DNA from: Sagittula stellata E-37
Lineage (GTDB): Bacteria > Pseudomonadota > Alphaproteobacteria > Rhodobacterales > Rhodobacteraceae
Assembly: GCF_039724765.1 (NCBI RefSeq)
Contig: NZ_CP155729.1
Location: 2,303,501 to 2,367,500, forward strand
Direction of reading: 5' to 3'
DNA: 64,000 nt
Below, piece after piece: positions 44,023-54,837 of the stretch (the first letter of the stretch is position 1; each line of letters starts with the position of its first letter). Both the position numbers and the translations under genes were made by a program. The notes below the pieces were generated by a model. That model did not search any database. It saw nothing but the letters and a program-made list of their open reading frames with translations, and was not told the DNA's origin.

Positions 44023-45564
44023 TCAATACGCCGGTAGGTGGATCGGGAACCGCGCCCGGATATCGCGATCCAGATCGACGCGGAAGCGGGCGGCGGAGGG
44101 TATGGACAGGATCATCTCCTTGCGGCGTGTCGCGGCGTCTTGCAGGTCCGGCTTGTCGCGTTCTTCCCACTCCTTGGGCGACATGCGGTTGCCGAGCGAC
44201 GGGTAGACGTGGTCCTTCTGCATCCGTCCCAGCGTCTGGTCGGTGCCAAGGTAGTGCCCCGGACCGTTCAGGCAGAAGTCCCGCATCTCGGCCAGCGCAA
44301 GGGTGTCGTCATCGACCTCGATCCCGCGCACGCAGCGCAGCGCCTGTCCGACAAGGTCGTCGCCGAGGATCAGGCTCTCGTGGCAGAACCCCAGAAGGGA
44401 GGCGTGCATGCCCGCCGCCTCGTAGATCATGTTCACGCCCGCAAGCCCGGCCATGACGTTGGAGCACATTTGCTCCCACCCGGCCTGCATGTCGGGCAGC
44501 TTTGAATCCGACGCGCCGCCCGCCGAGCCCCCGGGCAGACCATAGAACCGTGCCATCTGACCGCAGCCCGCCGTCAGCAAGGCCTGCTCTCCGGAGCCCA
44601 CGCTCATCGCACCCGTCCTGAGGTCCAGCCCGAAAGGCCAGGTTCCGAAGATCGCCGGATGCCCCGGTGCCAGCGCGTTGACATAGACCACGCCCGCGAG
44701 ACACTCGGCCACCGACTGCACGATGGCCCCGGCGATGGTCGAGGGCGCCGTCGCTCCGGCCATGCCCGCGCTGAGCAGGAGCACCGGCATGCCGCCGCGG
44801 ATGCAGGCCTCCATCGTCTGGCAGCTTTCCGTGGCGAAGCGCATCGGCGGGACGACGAAACAGTTGGAGTTCGACACGAAGGGCCGCGCGCGCCACGCCG
44901 CCTCTCCACCCGCGATCAGGTGCAGCAGCTCAAACGCCGTGTCGACATGCGACGGGTCGGAGAAGGAAGTCCCGACGTGTTTCGTCGTGCCCGAACAGCA
45001 GGCGTACAGCGTGTTCAGGTCCATCTCCAGCGCATCTGGGATGTCCCGGGCCACCATGGGGCGCTGCAGGAAGTGCAGGTTGTCCAGCGCGTCGACGATA
45101 TGCGCCGCATCGTGCAGGTCCTGAACCGTGCTCTCTCGGTATGACCGGCCCGCCGGATCGACCATGTGCACGGCGGCGCCCGCGGTGCCGTAGTGCACGC
45201 GGCTGCCCGAGAGGTCGAGGTCGTGATCCGCGTCGCGTCCGTGAAGCGTGATGTTCCGGGCTGCCCTGGCCAGCATGTCCTCGACAAGCGCGGTCGAAAA
45301 GCGCAGACGGCCGTCATCCCCAAGCCGGGCCCCCGCCGCAACCATCGTTTTCACCCCGCTCTCGGGCGCGCCGGAAAGGCCGATATCTTCCAGAGCCGTC
45401 AGTGCCGCGCGGTGAATGCGCAGCACCTCCGCGTCGCTCAACGGGTTGTAGCGCCCGCCGGTCAGCCCGGCGCGCACCGGCCGCAAGTCGTGCGCCAGGG
45501 CGGCGGATCTGGCAGCGACACGGGCACGGCGACCACCGCCCCGCCGGGTAAGAGGCGCGTTCAT
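44023..45564 (-). CDS. Trimethylamine methyltransferase MttB-family protein (non-pyrrolysine)
   Basis: A 513-residue member of the MttB superfamily, whose members move a methyl group from methylamines or betaines to a corrinoid protein. TIM-barrel segments such as YGTAGAAVHMVDP, VSNSNCFVVPPMRF and GHPAIFGTWPFG fit. No in-frame amber codon occurs, so this is a pyrrolysine-free, glycine-betaine MtgB-like type. The start at the ATG at 45564 follows a purine-rich GGAGACC; the frame extends to 45681 without protein-like content. The activator for its corrinoid partner may be RACo at 22355-24394. No corrinoid protein gene lies beside it. An SMR exporter follows 51 bp downstream. Confidence 0.85.
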   Translation of the reverse strand: MNAPLTRRGGGRRARVAARSAALAHDLRPVRAGLTGGRYNPLSDAEVLRIHRAALTALEDIGLSGAPESGVKTMVAAGARLGDDGRLRFSTALVEDMLARAARNITLHGRDADHDLDLSGSRVHYGTAGAAVHMVDPAGRSYRESTVQDLHDAAHIVDALDNLHFLQRPMVARDIPDALEMDLNTLYACCSGTTKHVGTSFSDPSHVDTAFELLHLIAGGEAAWRARPFVSNSNCFVVPPMRFATESCQTMEACIRGGMPVLLLSAGMAGATAPSTIAGAIVQSVAECLAGVVYVNALAPGHPAIFGTWPFGLDLRTGAMSVGSGEQALLTAGCGQMARFYGLPGGSAGGASDSKLPDMQAGWEQMCSNVMAGLAGVNMIYEAAGMHASLLGFCHESLILGDDLVGQALRCVRGIEVDDDTLALAEMRDFCLNGPGHYLGTDQTLGRMQKDHVYPSLGNRMSPKEWEERDKPDLQDAATRRKEMILSIPSAARFRVDLDRDIRARFPIHLPAY

Positions 45565-45784
45565 CTCGAAAGGTCTCCGTCTGGCTGGTCTGCTACGGAC
45601 ATGCCGCGATGCTGGCCGCTTTGGCGCCGTGCCGTCTGCGCCGAATGCGACATCGCGTCGTTTTCGGCGAGGGCCGGGCAAGGGTCGCGAAAATTGACCG
45701 GAAAACGGGTGCGTGCCTTTACGGACTGGTTGCTTTCACGGTCGTAGGCTGCGCGCCACCAGACACAGATACCGGAGAGACCCG

Positions 45785-46354
45785 ATGCGCTCAGCACTCA
45801 TCACAGCCATGTTCGGCCTGTCGGCCACACTGGCCTTCGCGGCAGAGCCGGAGGCCAACGTGCAGGCCTTCATTGACACGCAAATCGCGCCGTGGGCGCA
45901 GGACCCGGCGATCCTTTCGGCGGTGGCGGCACAAAATGCGCATACGGCGGACTACGACGCCGCCATGATCGAGGCCATGGACCAGACATGGCGGGCCGAG
46001 GTCGGCACCGGTGCGTCCGAACTGGTGGACGGGGTCCTGATGAACCCGGCGTCCGACCTCCTGCGCGCCCGGGTGGCGGAATCGGGCGGCATGATGACCG
46101 AAGTGTTCGTGATGGATGCCCAAGGACTGAACGTCGCCGCCTCGCAGGCCACCTCCGACTACTGGCAGGGGGACGAGGACAAGTACCAGCAGACCTACAG
46201 CGTGGGTTCTGGCGCGGTGCATGTCTCGGAGATCGAGTTCGACGAATCCAGCCAGACCTACCAGGTGCAGGTCTCCATCACCCTCAGCGACCCGGACACC
46301 GGCGCCCCGATCGGCGCCATGACCATCGGAATCGACGCCGAAGCGCTGATGTAA
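45785..46354 (+). CDS. Secreted PDC/Cache-like sensor-domain protein
   Basis: A 189-residue protein with signal [20 protein letters not shown] and a mature single domain. [32 protein letters not shown] and [13 protein letters not shown] match the PDC/Cache ligand-binding fold found in chemoreceptor periplasmic regions. There is no TM segment besides the signal. It is 77 bp upstream of a chemoreceptor gene on the same strand, so it may act as a periplasmic ligand-binding partner for it. ATACCGGAGAG precedes the ATG. Confidence 0.75.
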   Translation: MRSALITAMFGLSATLAFAAEPEANVQAFIDTQIAPWAQDPAILSAVAAQNAHTADYDAAMIEAMDQTWRAEVGTGASELVDGVLMNPASDLLRARVAESGGMMTEVFVMDAQGLNVAASQATSDYWQGDEDKYQQTYSVGSGAVHVSEIEFDESSQTYQVQVSITLSDPDTGAPIGAMTIGIDAEALM

Positions 46355-46431
46355 GCCTCCGCCAGCCAAATCGACGCGCGGTGGGCCCACCCGCCGCGCG
46401 GAAAAATCGGGAAAAACCTGAGAGAAATGCG

Positions 46432-48165
46432 ATGTCCGAGCAACAAGCTTCAGACGGCCGACAGGCCGGTGCCCGCCACTCCATCTTCGTCCGCTGTGCC
46501 GCGATCATGGCGTTGACCACCGTCGTCGTCGCGGGTGTTCTGTCCGTCAATGCCATGCGCCTTCTCGAACGGATGGCTGTCGCCGAAGTGAACGTTCAGG
46601 GGGAACGCGCCGCCGTCAAGGCAGCCGAAGACCTGGCCAAGCCGTTGCGGTTCAATGTGGCGGACAAGATCGGCGAACTTGCGACCCAAGCTTTCGAGAG
46701 CGTCGGCGACAGCGCCGGTGCCGCCGTGGTGTTCGGCGCCGAAGGGGACATGGTGGTGGAAATTGGCATTCAGGACGATCAGGCCGCTCTGTCGGAGCTC
46801 GTTGCGGATGTCCTCGAGTCCGGGACGGTTTCGACGGCGGACGGCGGACGCGTGCGGGCGGTCCCGATCATGGCCGGTGCCGATGGCCCGGTGATCGGTG
46901 TCTTCGGGTTAACGGTCTCCTACGACGCGAAGATGCAAGAAGTCTGGACCCTGGCGCGCTGGATGTTCGTTCTGGCTGCGGTCACTTTCGTAGTGATGAT
47001 GTCCTTGACGCTCTACCTGCTGTCCCGCGCTCTGGGCCGACCGCTGAAAGCGCTCTCCTCGGCGGTCTCGGATGTGGCTGAGGGTATCTACGACACGCAG
47101 CACGGCATGAGCGGACGCAAGGACGAGATCGGCGGCATTGCCCGTAACCTTGACAGTCTGCTGGAGGTGTTGCGCGCCGGACGTGCCGCAGAGGAAAGCC
47201 GCGCGGAAAAGATGGCGTCGCAGATCCGGGTCGTGGAAGAACTGGGGCAGGCGCTGGACAGCCTCGCCCACGGGATGCTGCACCGCCGGATAGAGATGGA
47301 ATTCCCCAAAGAATACACGTCTCTGCGCGACAATTACAATCGCGCGGTCGACCGGCTGCGCGAGGTTGTGGAAGAGGTGAAGGAGGGCGCCCAAAGCATT
47401 CTGGGAAGCTCTGACCGGATCGCCTCCGCCTCGGGCGAACTGTCGCGCCGGACAGAGACACAGGCCGCGACCCTCGAGCAAAGCGCCGCCGCGATGGAGG
47501 AGATGCTGAACAGCGTGCGATCCGCGGCGAAGAACGCCTCGGACGCCAATGCGACCGCGCACAGCACCCGCGAGATCGCCGAACGCAATGGCGAAGTGAT
47601 GAAATCCGCGGTCGGCGCCATGGGCGAGATCGAGAAGAGTTCCGGCAAGATTTCGGAGATCACCACCGTCATCGACGACATTGCCTTCCAGACCAACCTC
47701 CTTGCCCTGAACGCGGGAGTGGAGGCCGCGCGGGCCGGGGAAGCGGGCAAGGGCTTTGCCGTGGTGGCCTCAGAGGTGCAGGGCCTTGCTCAGCGAAGCG
47801 CGGAAGCCGCCCAGCAGATCAAGGACCTGATCCAGGGATCCGGCGAACGTGTCCGCGACGGCGTGCGGCTGGTGGAGGCGGCGGGCACCGCCCTGCAGGA
47901 CGTCCTCGACAAGGTGGCCGACATGTCCCGCATGGTGGAGGGGATCGCCTCCAGCGCCGACGATCAGGCGCAGGGCCTGAACGAGATCAACACCGGCATC
48001 GCCAATCTTGATCGCGTGACCCAGCAGAACGCCGCGATGGTCGAGCAGTCGACTGCCGCCGCGCGGATGCTGAACAGCGACGCCGACAGCCTTAACGACC
48101 TCGTCTCGCGGTTCGCGACCCGGCCGGAGGAGCCCGTCGAGACGAAAACCGGCAAGGCCGCCTGA
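46432..48165 (+). CDS. Methyl-accepting chemotaxis protein
   Basis: A 577-residue transmembrane chemoreceptor. TM1 at about residues 18-40, a ~130-residue periplasmic region, TM2 near residues 173-197 ([19 protein letters not shown]), then HAMP, a coiled-coil and the signalling hairpin [20 protein letters not shown] with the conserved [15 protein letters not shown]. No CheB/CheR-docking pentapeptide is seen at the C-terminus. The longer frame from 45892 is not used; the ATG at 46432 follows GAGAGAAATGCG. It would signal through CheW/CheA. Confidence 0.94.
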   Translation: MSEQQASDGRQAGARHSIFVRCAAIMALTTVVVAGVLSVNAMRLLERMAVAEVNVQGERAAVKAAEDLAKPLRFNVADKIGELATQAFESVGDSAGAAVVFGAEGDMVVEIGIQDDQAALSELVADVLESGTVSTADGGRVRAVPIMAGADGPVIGVFGLTVSYDAKMQEVWTLARWMFVLAAVTFVVMMSLTLYLLSRALGRPLKALSSAVSDVAEGIYDTQHGMSGRKDEIGGIARNLDSLLEVLRAGRAAEESRAEKMASQIRVVEELGQALDSLAHGMLHRRIEMEFPKEYTSLRDNYNRAVDRLREVVEEVKEGAQSILGSSDRIASASGELSRRTETQAATLEQSAAAMEEMLNSVRSAAKNASDANATAHSTREIAERNGEVMKSAVGAMGEIEKSSGKISEITTVIDDIAFQTNLLALNAGVEAARAGEAGKGFAVVASEVQGLAQRSAEAAQQIKDLIQGSGERVRDGVRLVEAAGTALQDVLDKVADMSRMVEGIASSADDQAQGLNEINTGIANLDRVTQQNAAMVEQSTAAARMLNSDADSLNDLVSRFATRPEEPVETKTGKAA

Positions 48166-48283
48166 CGGGGCCGTGCCGCCAGCACTTAAAAAAGAGGGCT
48201 GCGTTCTTGCCGCAGGGCAGGGGATCAACGCGCGCAACCGCCGTGACGGGCGCCGTGGCGGGAGGTTATCCGATCGCCTGCGG

Positions 48284-51200
48284 TCACAGACCCCGTTTGT
48301 CGAGGGCTTCGGCGACATCCGCACGGACGCGGTCCACCGCCGCCTCCTTCACCGGCCCAAAGCCACGGATCTCCATGACCATGGCTGCAATCTCCGCCGC
48401 GTCTTCGACTGTATCGGGGCCGAGCCCGGCGATCAGCCGGTCCAGAAGCGCCGTGTATTCGCCGATCAGGGCGCGCTCCATGCGCCGTTCGCGCGTATGG
48501 CCGAAGGGGTCGAGCGCCGTGCCACGCAAGCGTTTCATGCGCGCCAACTGGCGGAACACGGGCCCGATCCACGGTCCGAAACTGCGCTTGAGCGGGCGTC
48601 CCCGGGCATCCTTGCCCGGCAGCATGGGCGGCGCGAGGTGGTGCTTTACGACAAGGTCGCCGTCGAAACGGTCCTTCAGCCCCTCGGCAAATCCCGTCTG
48701 GCTGTGCAGGCGGGCGACTTCATATTCGTCCTTGTAGGACATGAGCTTGAAAAGCCCCTTCAGCGCGGCCTCCGTCAACGGGCCGGGCGCGCCGCAGGCG
48801 GCGGTCTCTGCGGCGCGCACCCGGTCGATCACGCCGCGATACCGATTGGCCCAGGCGGCATTCTGATAGTCCGTCAGGAAGGCCGCACGGCGGTCGATCA
48901 TCTCGTCCAGCGTCATCACCGGCGCGGCGGTCAACCCGGCGGCGGACTCCGCTCCGGACCGGTCGGTCGCCACGATCCGCCCCCAGGCAAAGGCGCGCTT
49001 GTTGAGGTCGGGCTTGACGCCGTTCAGTTCGATGGCGCGCATCAGCGCCTCGTGGGACAGCGGTACGAGGCCTGCCTGCCATGCCGCGCCCAGCATCATC
49101 ACGTTGGCAAAGACCGTGTCCCCCAGAAGCGCCTCTGACAGTGCGTTGGCATCGAGTGTCTTCAGGCGGCGCGCGTCGACGGCCTGGGCAATCGCCGACA
49201 ACCGCTGCCCCGCGTTCAGGTCCGCGTCGCGGTTCTGTACGAGGTCGCCGGTCGGCATCACGGCCGTGTTCACCACGGCACGGGTGCCGGCGTGGAAGGT
49301 ATGCGACGCCTTGGGGGAGGAACTGACCACCATGTCGCATCCGATCAGCGCGTCGGCAGAGGCGGGCTCTACCCGCACCTGGTTCACGGCCTCTGTCGTC
49401 TTTGCCATGCGGATGTAGCTGATGACGGGGCCGAATTTCTGCGCGAATCCCATGAAGTCCAGCACCGACGCGCCCTTGCCTTCGAGATTGGCGGCCATGG
49501 CGATCACCTGGCCCACCGTCACCACGCCCGTGCCGCCCACGCCGGTGACGACGATGTCCCAGGGCCGGTCCAGCGCGGGCGCCTCCGGGTCCGTCAATTT
49601 TTCCGACAATCGGTCGAAGGCCGCATCCCCCGCGCCCTTGCCGCGCTTCAGCGTCGCGCCTTCGACGGTCACGAAGCTGGGGCAAAAGCCGTTCAGGCAG
49701 GTGAAGTCCTTGTTGCAGGTGTTGAGGTTGATCTTGCGTTTGCGGCCGAATTCCGTCTCCAGCGGCTCGACGCTCAGGCAGTTGCTTTCCACCGAACAGT
49801 CGCCGCAGCCCTCGCATACCAGCGGGTTGATGACGGCGAAGCGTTTGGGATCGTCCATGAGGCCGCGTTTGCGCAGACGGCGTTTCTCGGTCGCGCAGGT
49901 CTGCTGGTAGATCAGCACGGTGGTGCCGGGGATCTCGCGCAGCTCACGCTGGACGCGGTCCAGGTCGCGCCGGTGGAAGGCGCTCACACCGGAAATGCGC
50001 GGCAGACCGTCCGGCTCATCGCTGACCAGGACGACCTTTTTCGCCCCCTCGGCCAGCACCGACCGGGCTATCGCCTCGACCGAGATCGGCCCGTCCACCT
50101 GTTGCCCGCCGGTCATCGCAACCGCGTCGTTGAACAGGATCTTGAAGGTGATGTTGGTGCCCGCCGCAATCGCCTGCCGCACGGCCAGCGACCCGGAGTG
50201 ATAATAGGTCCCTTCGCCGAGGTTCTGGAACACGTGCCGGTTGCCGTTGAATTTCGACCGCGCCACCCAGTTCACCCCTTCGCCGCCCATCTGGATCAGC
50301 GAAGTGGTGTTGCGGCCCATCCAGGAGGCCATGAAGTGGCACCCGATCCCGGCAAAGGCCTGAGAGCCTTCGGGCACCTTGGTGGAGGTGTTGTGCGGAC
50401 AACCCGAACAGAAGTAGGGCGTGCGGGTCGCGCCCTCGACATGGATCGGATGCGGCGTGTCGGTCGCATGAGCCGCGCGGTCCCGCAGGTCGGCGATGCC
50501 GTTGCGTTCCAGCCGGTCGGCGATGTGCCGCGCCAGCATCACCGGGCCAAGCTCTTGCGTCCAGGGGATCAGCCGCTGCCCGGTCTCGTCGCGTTTGCCC
50601 ACCATGCGGCGCGGTTTGCGACCGGGGAAGTCGTAGAAGTACTCCTTGAGCTGGCTCTCGATGATGCCGCGCTTTTCCTCGACCACCAGAAGCTCGTCCT
50701 TTTCGTGGGCAAACTCCAGCGCGCCATCGTGCTCCAGCGGCCAGACCATGCCGACCTTGTAGAGGTCGATGCCCAGCTCTGTGGCGCGCGCCCGGTCGAT
50801 GCCCAGAAGGCGCAGCGCCTCCAGCACGTCGAGATGGGATTTCCCGGTGGTGACGATGCCGAAGCGGGCAGGGTGGCCCCATTCGGAGCGGTCTATCGGA
50901 TTGGCGCGGGCAAAGGCCATCACGGCGTTCTTCTTGTGCTCCAGCCGCGCCTCGATCTGCGGTCCGGGCAGGTCGGGCCACCGGTAGTGCAGGCCGTCGG
51001 CGGGGGGCGTGAAGTCCGGCGTGACAAAGGTGCGGTCCGGCGTCAGTTCGAAGGACATGCCGGATTCAACCGTCTCGGAGATGGCCTTGAAGCCCACCCA
51101 CATGCCGGAGAACCGCGACAGCGCGTAGCCCCATTCGGCGAACGGCAGGAATTCTGCCACGTTGGCGGGGTTCAGCGTCGGCATGAAGAAATTCATGAAG

Positions 51201-51700
51201 GCGACATCCGACTGGTGCGACATCGACGAGGACACACAGCCATGATCGTCGCCCGCCACAACCAGCACGCCACCGTTTGGCGAGGACCCGTAGGCGTTGC
51301 CGTGCTTCAGCGCGTCACCCGCGCGGTCGACGCCCGGCCCCTTGCCGTACCACAGGCCGAAGACGGCGAGACATTCCTTGTCGGGATCGGTTTCCACCTG
51401 CTGGGTGCCGATCATCTGCGTCGCGCCGAATTCCTCGTTCACGGCGGGCAGGAAGGTCACGCCCGCGTCGCGCACGATGTCGGCGTTGCGCCCGATCTCC
51501 AGGTCGATCCCCCCCACCGGAGAGCCGCGATAGCCAGAGATGTATCCCCGTGTGTCGAGCCCGCGCGCCCGGTCGCGGCGCGCCTGGTCCAGCGCGATAC
51601 GCACGATGGCCTGCGTGCCTGTCATGAACACCCGGCCCTCGGTCCGCGTGTAACGGTCGCTCAGGGCGTAATCCTTCAGGATCGGCGTCTGGTCTGTCAT
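48284..51700 (-). CDS. Fused indolepyruvate:ferredoxin oxidoreductase
   Basis: An 1138-residue protein joining alpha-, TPP- and gamma-type subunits in one chain, as in many alphaproteobacteria. It oxidatively decarboxylates aryl 2-oxo acids such as indolepyruvate, reducing ferredoxin. The N-terminal PFOR-like domain (YRGSPVGGIDLEIG), the TPP domain (GIGCHFMASWMGR and GEGTYYHSG), two Cys clusters (CEGCGDCSVESNC and NTCNKDFTCLNGFC) and the gamma-type VVTGVGGTGVVTVGQVI are visible. GGGAGGAG precedes the ATG at 51700. A divergent Lrp/AsnC regulator 124 bp away is likely to control it. Confidence 0.93.
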   Translation of the reverse strand: MTDQTPILKDYALSDRYTRTEGRVFMTGTQAIVRIALDQARRDRARGLDTRGYISGYRGSPVGGIDLEIGRNADIVRDAGVTFLPAVNEEFGATQMIGTQQVETDPDKECLAVFGLWYGKGPGVDRAGDALKHGNAYGSSPNGGVLVVAGDDHGCVSSSMSHQSDVAFMNFFMPTLNPANVAEFLPFAEWGYALSRFSGMWVGFKAISETVESGMSFELTPDRTFVTPDFTPPADGLHYRWPDLPGPQIEARLEHKKNAVMAFARANPIDRSEWGHPARFGIVTTGKSHLDVLEALRLLGIDRARATELGIDLYKVGMVWPLEHDGALEFAHEKDELLVVEEKRGIIESQLKEYFYDFPGRKPRRMVGKRDETGQRLIPWTQELGPVMLARHIADRLERNGIADLRDRAAHATDTPHPIHVEGATRTPYFCSGCPHNTSTKVPEGSQAFAGIGCHFMASWMGRNTTSLIQMGGEGVNWVARSKFNGNRHVFQNLGEGTYYHSGSLAVRQAIAAGTNITFKILFNDAVAMTGGQQVDGPISVEAIARSVLAEGAKKVVLVSDEPDGLPRISGVSAFHRRDLDRVQRELREIPGTTVLIYQQTCATEKRRLRKRGLMDDPKRFAVINPLVCEGCGDCSVESNCLSVEPLETEFGRKRKINLNTCNKDFTCLNGFCPSFVTVEGATLKRGKGAGDAAFDRLSEKLTDPEAPALDRPWDIVVTGVGGTGVVTVGQVIAMAANLEGKGASVLDFMGFAQKFGPVISYIRMAKTTEAVNQVRVEPASADALIGCDMVVSSSPKASHTFHAGTRAVVNTAVMPTGDLVQNRDADLNAGQRLSAIAQAVDARRLKTLDANALSEALLGDTVFANVMMLGAAWQAGLVPLSHEALMRAIELNGVKPDLNKRAFAWGRIVATDRSGAESAAGLTAAPVMTLDEMIDRRAAFLTDYQNAAWANRYRGVIDRVRAAETAACGAPGPLTEAALKGLFKLMSYKDEYEVARLHSQTGFAEGLKDRFDGDLVVKHHLAPPMLPGKDARGRPLKRSFGPWIGPVFRQLARMKRLRGTALDPFGHTRERRMERALIGEYTALLDRLIAGLGPDTVEDAAEIAAMVMEIRGFGPVKEAAVDRVRADVAEALDKRGL

Positions 51701-51824
51701 CGGTCTCCTCCCGGTGCGGACATGTGTCGCTTGGGGGAGATGATACGCGGTTTCGGCTGAAAAGGGCTTTCAACGCACCGGCGATGCGGGTCCAATATGA
51801 GCGATTCATTTCACGAGGGGCGCG

Positions 51825-52298
51825 ATGATGAACGAAACCGATCTCCTGTCCGCTGTCGAGGCCAAGTTGGTTTCGATGCTTCAACGCGATGCGTCGCTCT
51901 CTGTGGCGGATCTGGCCGAGGCGGCGAACAGCTCCGCCGCGACGGTCTGGCGCCGCATCCGCAGCCTGGAGGAGCGCGGCGTGATCGGCCCGCCGGTGCG
52001 GCTGGTGGACCCGGCGAAGGTCGGGCGCGGCATGGATGTCTATTGCCAGGTGCGGATGAAGTCTCAGGACGCACAGGCCCGGGCGGCCTTCCAGCAGGCG
52101 GTCGACGACGAACCCGCGATCATGGAGGTCTATTCGGTCACCGGCGAATGGGACTACATGCTGCACATGGTCGTCCGCGACATCGCCGATTTCGAGGACA
52201 TCCTGATGCGCCGCCTGCTGGAGCTCGACTGCGTGGCGGGCACATCGACGATCTTCGCCCTCCGGCGGATCAAGCACACGCGACAGGTGCCTGTCTGA
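51825..52298 (+). CDS. Lrp/AsnC-family transcriptional regulator
   Basis: A 157-residue DNA-binding protein with an N-terminal winged-helix domain (LVSMLQRDASLSVADLAEAA, SSAATVWRRIRSLEERGVI) and a C-terminal RAM/ligand-binding domain (EVYSVTGEWDYMLHMVVRDI). Lrp-type proteins form octamers and sense amino acids. It is divergent from the indolepyruvate oxidoreductase gene, the usual arrangement for regulator and target, so it probably senses an aromatic or branched amino acid. The start could be ATG 51825 or 51828; GAGGGG lies just upstream. Confidence 0.92.
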   Translation: MMNETDLLSAVEAKLVSMLQRDASLSVADLAEAANSSAATVWRRIRSLEERGVIGPPVRLVDPAKVGRGMDVYCQVRMKSQDAQARAAFQQAVDDEPAIMEVYSVTGEWDYMLHMVVRDIADFEDILMRRLLELDCVAGTSTIFALRRIKHTRQVPV

Positions 52299-52466
52299 TT
52301 GCCGAAAGTCGGGCTGCACGGCCCGCCCGGTGTCCAAGTGGCGGGACAAAGAGAGCGTCGCATCGGGTTGACGCGGTGCCTGCCCGGCGCATTGATGCCC
52401 GCGGCAGTCACCGCCCCGGAAAAGGGACGGTGACGACAGCCATCGCGACTGTCCGCGAGACGATCC

Positions 52467-53759
52467 TCAGTCCGCCGCCGTCACCCGCCAGATGACGTCG
52501 CCCACGTCATCCGCCATCAGCAGCGACTTGCGATCGGGTCCGAGCGTGACGCCAACGGGACGCCCGTAGGCCAGCTTCTCGTCCTCCGACAGGAAGCCCG
52601 ACAGGATGTCGCGCGCCGGGCCGCTCGGCTTGCCGGCCTCGAAGGGGACAAAGATCAGCCGGTAGCCGCTCAGCTTCGACCGGTTCCAAGATCCATGCTG
52701 GCCGATGACCATGCCAGCGCCGAAGCCGGGCAGGGTGCCATCGGGCATCCAGCAGAGGCCCAGCGACGCCGTGTGGCCGCCAAGCGCGTAATCGGGCGTG
52801 ATCGCCTTCGCGACCATCTGCGGATCCTGCGGGACGCGGTCGTCCACCGTCTTGCCCCAATAACAGTAGGGCCAGCCATAGAACCCGCCATCCTCGACGG
52901 AAGTTAGATAGTCGGGCGGTGTCTCGTCGCCCAGTCCGTCGCGTTCGTTCACCACGGTCCAGAGCTTGCCCTGCACCGGCTCCCACGCCATGCCGACGGC
53001 GTTGCGCAGGCCCGATGCAAAGATGCGCGCCGAGCCGGTGGCCACGTCCATTTCCCAGATCGCCGCCCGGCCTTCTTCTGCCGCCATGCCCTGGTCGCCG
53101 ATGTTCGACAGCGACCCGACCCCCGCATAGATCTTTGTGCCGTCGGGCGAAACCAGCAGGCTGCGCGTCCAGTGGCCGTGCGGCTTGAAGTCGACCAGCT
53201 TTTCTCCGTCGCCCACAAGCGCGTCGTCGCCGTCGGCATAGTCGAAGATCTTTATCCCGTCGGTGTTGCCGAGGTAGAAGCGGTTCCCCACCAGCGCCAT
53301 GCCGAAGGGCTGGTTCTGGTTCTCGACAAAGACCTTGCGGATCTCCGCCACGCCGTCGCCATCAGTGTCGCGCCACAAAGTGACACGGTTGGCGCTCTTG
53401 CCGATCGCCTTTACGCGCCGCATCGTCGCCTGTGCCGCGTGGTCCATCAGCGTCTTCGGCGGCCCCGCCTGTTCCTTCGACTCCGCCACGAGGACATCGC
53501 CGTTCGGCAGCACCTCGATCCAGCGCGGATGGTCGAGCCCGGTGGCGAACGCATTGACCTTGAGGCCGGGTGCACATGTCGGCAGGCGGCCGTTATTCCA
53601 GCCTTCGGCAACCGGCATCTTCAGCGTCATGATGCCCTGCGCGCGGGCCTCCGGAATCTCGGGCTGCGCGCCGAACGCCTGATGACCCGGAGACCCCATG
53701 CGGCGGACAAACGCGACGGTGCCGCCCACCAGGGCGGTGGCTTTTGCAATAAGCTCCAT
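52467..53759 (-). CDS. PQQ-dependent sugar (sorbosone-type) dehydrogenase-like protein
   Basis: A 430-residue six-bladed beta-propeller of the soluble glucose/sorbosone dehydrogenase family. LDHPRWIEVLPNGDVLVAE, RKVFVENQNQPFGMAL, GMAWEPVQGKLWTVVNERD and YGRPVGVTLGPDRKSLLMAD match repeated blade motifs. A short hydrophobic N-terminus (AKATALVGGTVAFV) may be a membrane anchor or signal. AGAGAGG lies 5 nt before the ATG at 53759. These enzymes oxidise sugars in the periplasm with PQQ. Substrate is not known. It is downstream of and convergent with the Lrp gene. Confidence 0.85.
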   Translation of the reverse strand: MELIAKATALVGGTVAFVRRMGSPGHQAFGAQPEIPEARAQGIMTLKMPVAEGWNNGRLPTCAPGLKVNAFATGLDHPRWIEVLPNGDVLVAESKEQAGPPKTLMDHAAQATMRRVKAIGKSANRVTLWRDTDGDGVAEIRKVFVENQNQPFGMALVGNRFYLGNTDGIKIFDYADGDDALVGDGEKLVDFKPHGHWTRSLLVSPDGTKIYAGVGSLSNIGDQGMAAEEGRAAIWEMDVATGSARIFASGLRNAVGMAWEPVQGKLWTVVNERDGLGDETPPDYLTSVEDGGFYGWPYCYWGKTVDDRVPQDPQMVAKAITPDYALGGHTASLGLCWMPDGTLPGFGAGMVIGQHGSWNRSKLSGYRLIFVPFEAGKPSGPARDILSGFLSEDEKLAYGRPVGVTLGPDRKSLLMADDVGDVIWRVTAAD

Positions 53760-53913
53760 CTGAACCTCTCTGTTTTCCGGCACCTTATCGAAGGCCGAGG
53801 CGGAGCGATACCTGCCTTTCCCGGACTGCGGCCGGACTGTCCTGTCTCATGGGACTGCGCGGCCAGCAGGCGCCGCGCCCGCCCGTGTGCGCCTCACCTA
53901 GCGCCCGCCGACC

Positions 53914-54837
53914 TCACGACCACGGGCCTGACCGGTGGCGTGGGCCGGTCTTCGGCACGCGGCTGGTCGAGACAGGCGCCGCCTGCCGCACCCGTCCGCC
54001 ACCTGTGTGCCCGGCCATCGCGCGCAGGGCGGCGATGCGGTTCTCCGTTGCCGGGTGGGTGGCGAACAGGTTGTCGCGCTTGTGGGCGTGAAGCGGGTTG
54101 ATGATGAACATGTGCGCCGTCGCCGGGTTCCGCTCGGCCGCGTCGTTGTCGATGCGCGCCGCGCCCACGGCGATCTTCTCCAGCGCCGAAGCCAGCCACA
54201 GCGGGTGTCCGCAGATCTCGGCGCCGGCCTTGTCGGCGGCGTATTCCCGCGTCCGGCTGATCGCCATCTGCACAAGGGCCGCGGCCATAGGTGCGAGGAA
54301 CATCATCAGAAGCGTGCCGATCAGGCCCAGCCTCTCGCGCGAGCCGCCGAAGAACAGCGCGAAGTTCGCCAGCATGGATATCGCCCCGGCGAAGGTCGCC
54401 GTCACGGTCATGATCGCCGTGTCGTGGTTGCGGATATGTGCCAGTTCGTGCGCGATCACCCCCGCCAGTTCCTCGCGGCTGAGGCTGCGCACCAGGCCCG
54501 AGGTCACCGCCACGGCGGCATTCTGAGGATTGCGCCCGGTGGCGAAGGCATTGGGCTGGGGCGTGTCGATCAGGTAGACCTTGGGCTCCGGCAGACCGGC
54601 GTTGCGCGCAAGCTCCGTCGACAGCTCGTGCAGGCCCAACCGGTCGCCGCGCACAACCGGCTGCGCGTTGTGCATCCGCAGGACCATCCGATCCGAGTTC
54701 CACCAGGTGAAGACGTTCATCGCCGCCGCGACCAACAACGCGATCAACGCACCGCCCGAGCCGCCGATCAGGTAGCCCACGCTCATGAACAGCGCCGTCA
54801 TCGCCGCCATGAGCATCGCTGTCTTTACATAGCCCAT
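53914..54837 (-). CDS. htpX: Membrane zinc metalloprotease HtpX
   Basis: A 307-residue inner-membrane protease for damaged membrane proteins. Two N-terminal TM helices (residues ~8-45), then [14 protein letters not shown] with the HExxH zinc motif, further hydrophobic segments, and [14 protein letters not shown] with the third zinc ligand. The C-terminal ~25 residues form a basic extension ([17 protein letters not shown]) not needed for activity. GGAGG is 5 nt upstream of the ATG at 54837. The frame open to 55257 is not coding by content. Confidence 0.93.
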   Translation of the reverse strand: MGYVKTAMLMAAMTALFMSVGYLIGGSGGALIALLVAAAMNVFTWWNSDRMVLRMHNAQPVVRGDRLGLHELSTELARNAGLPEPKVYLIDTPQPNAFATGRNPQNAAVAVTSGLVRSLSREELAGVIAHELAHIRNHDTAIMTVTATFAGAISMLANFALFFGGSRERLGLIGTLLMMFLAPMAAALVQMAISRTREYAADKAGAEICGHPLWLASALEKIAVGAARIDNDAAERNPATAHMFIINPLHAHKRDNLFATHPATENRIAALRAMAGHTGGGRVRQAAPVSTSRVPKTGPRHRSGPWS

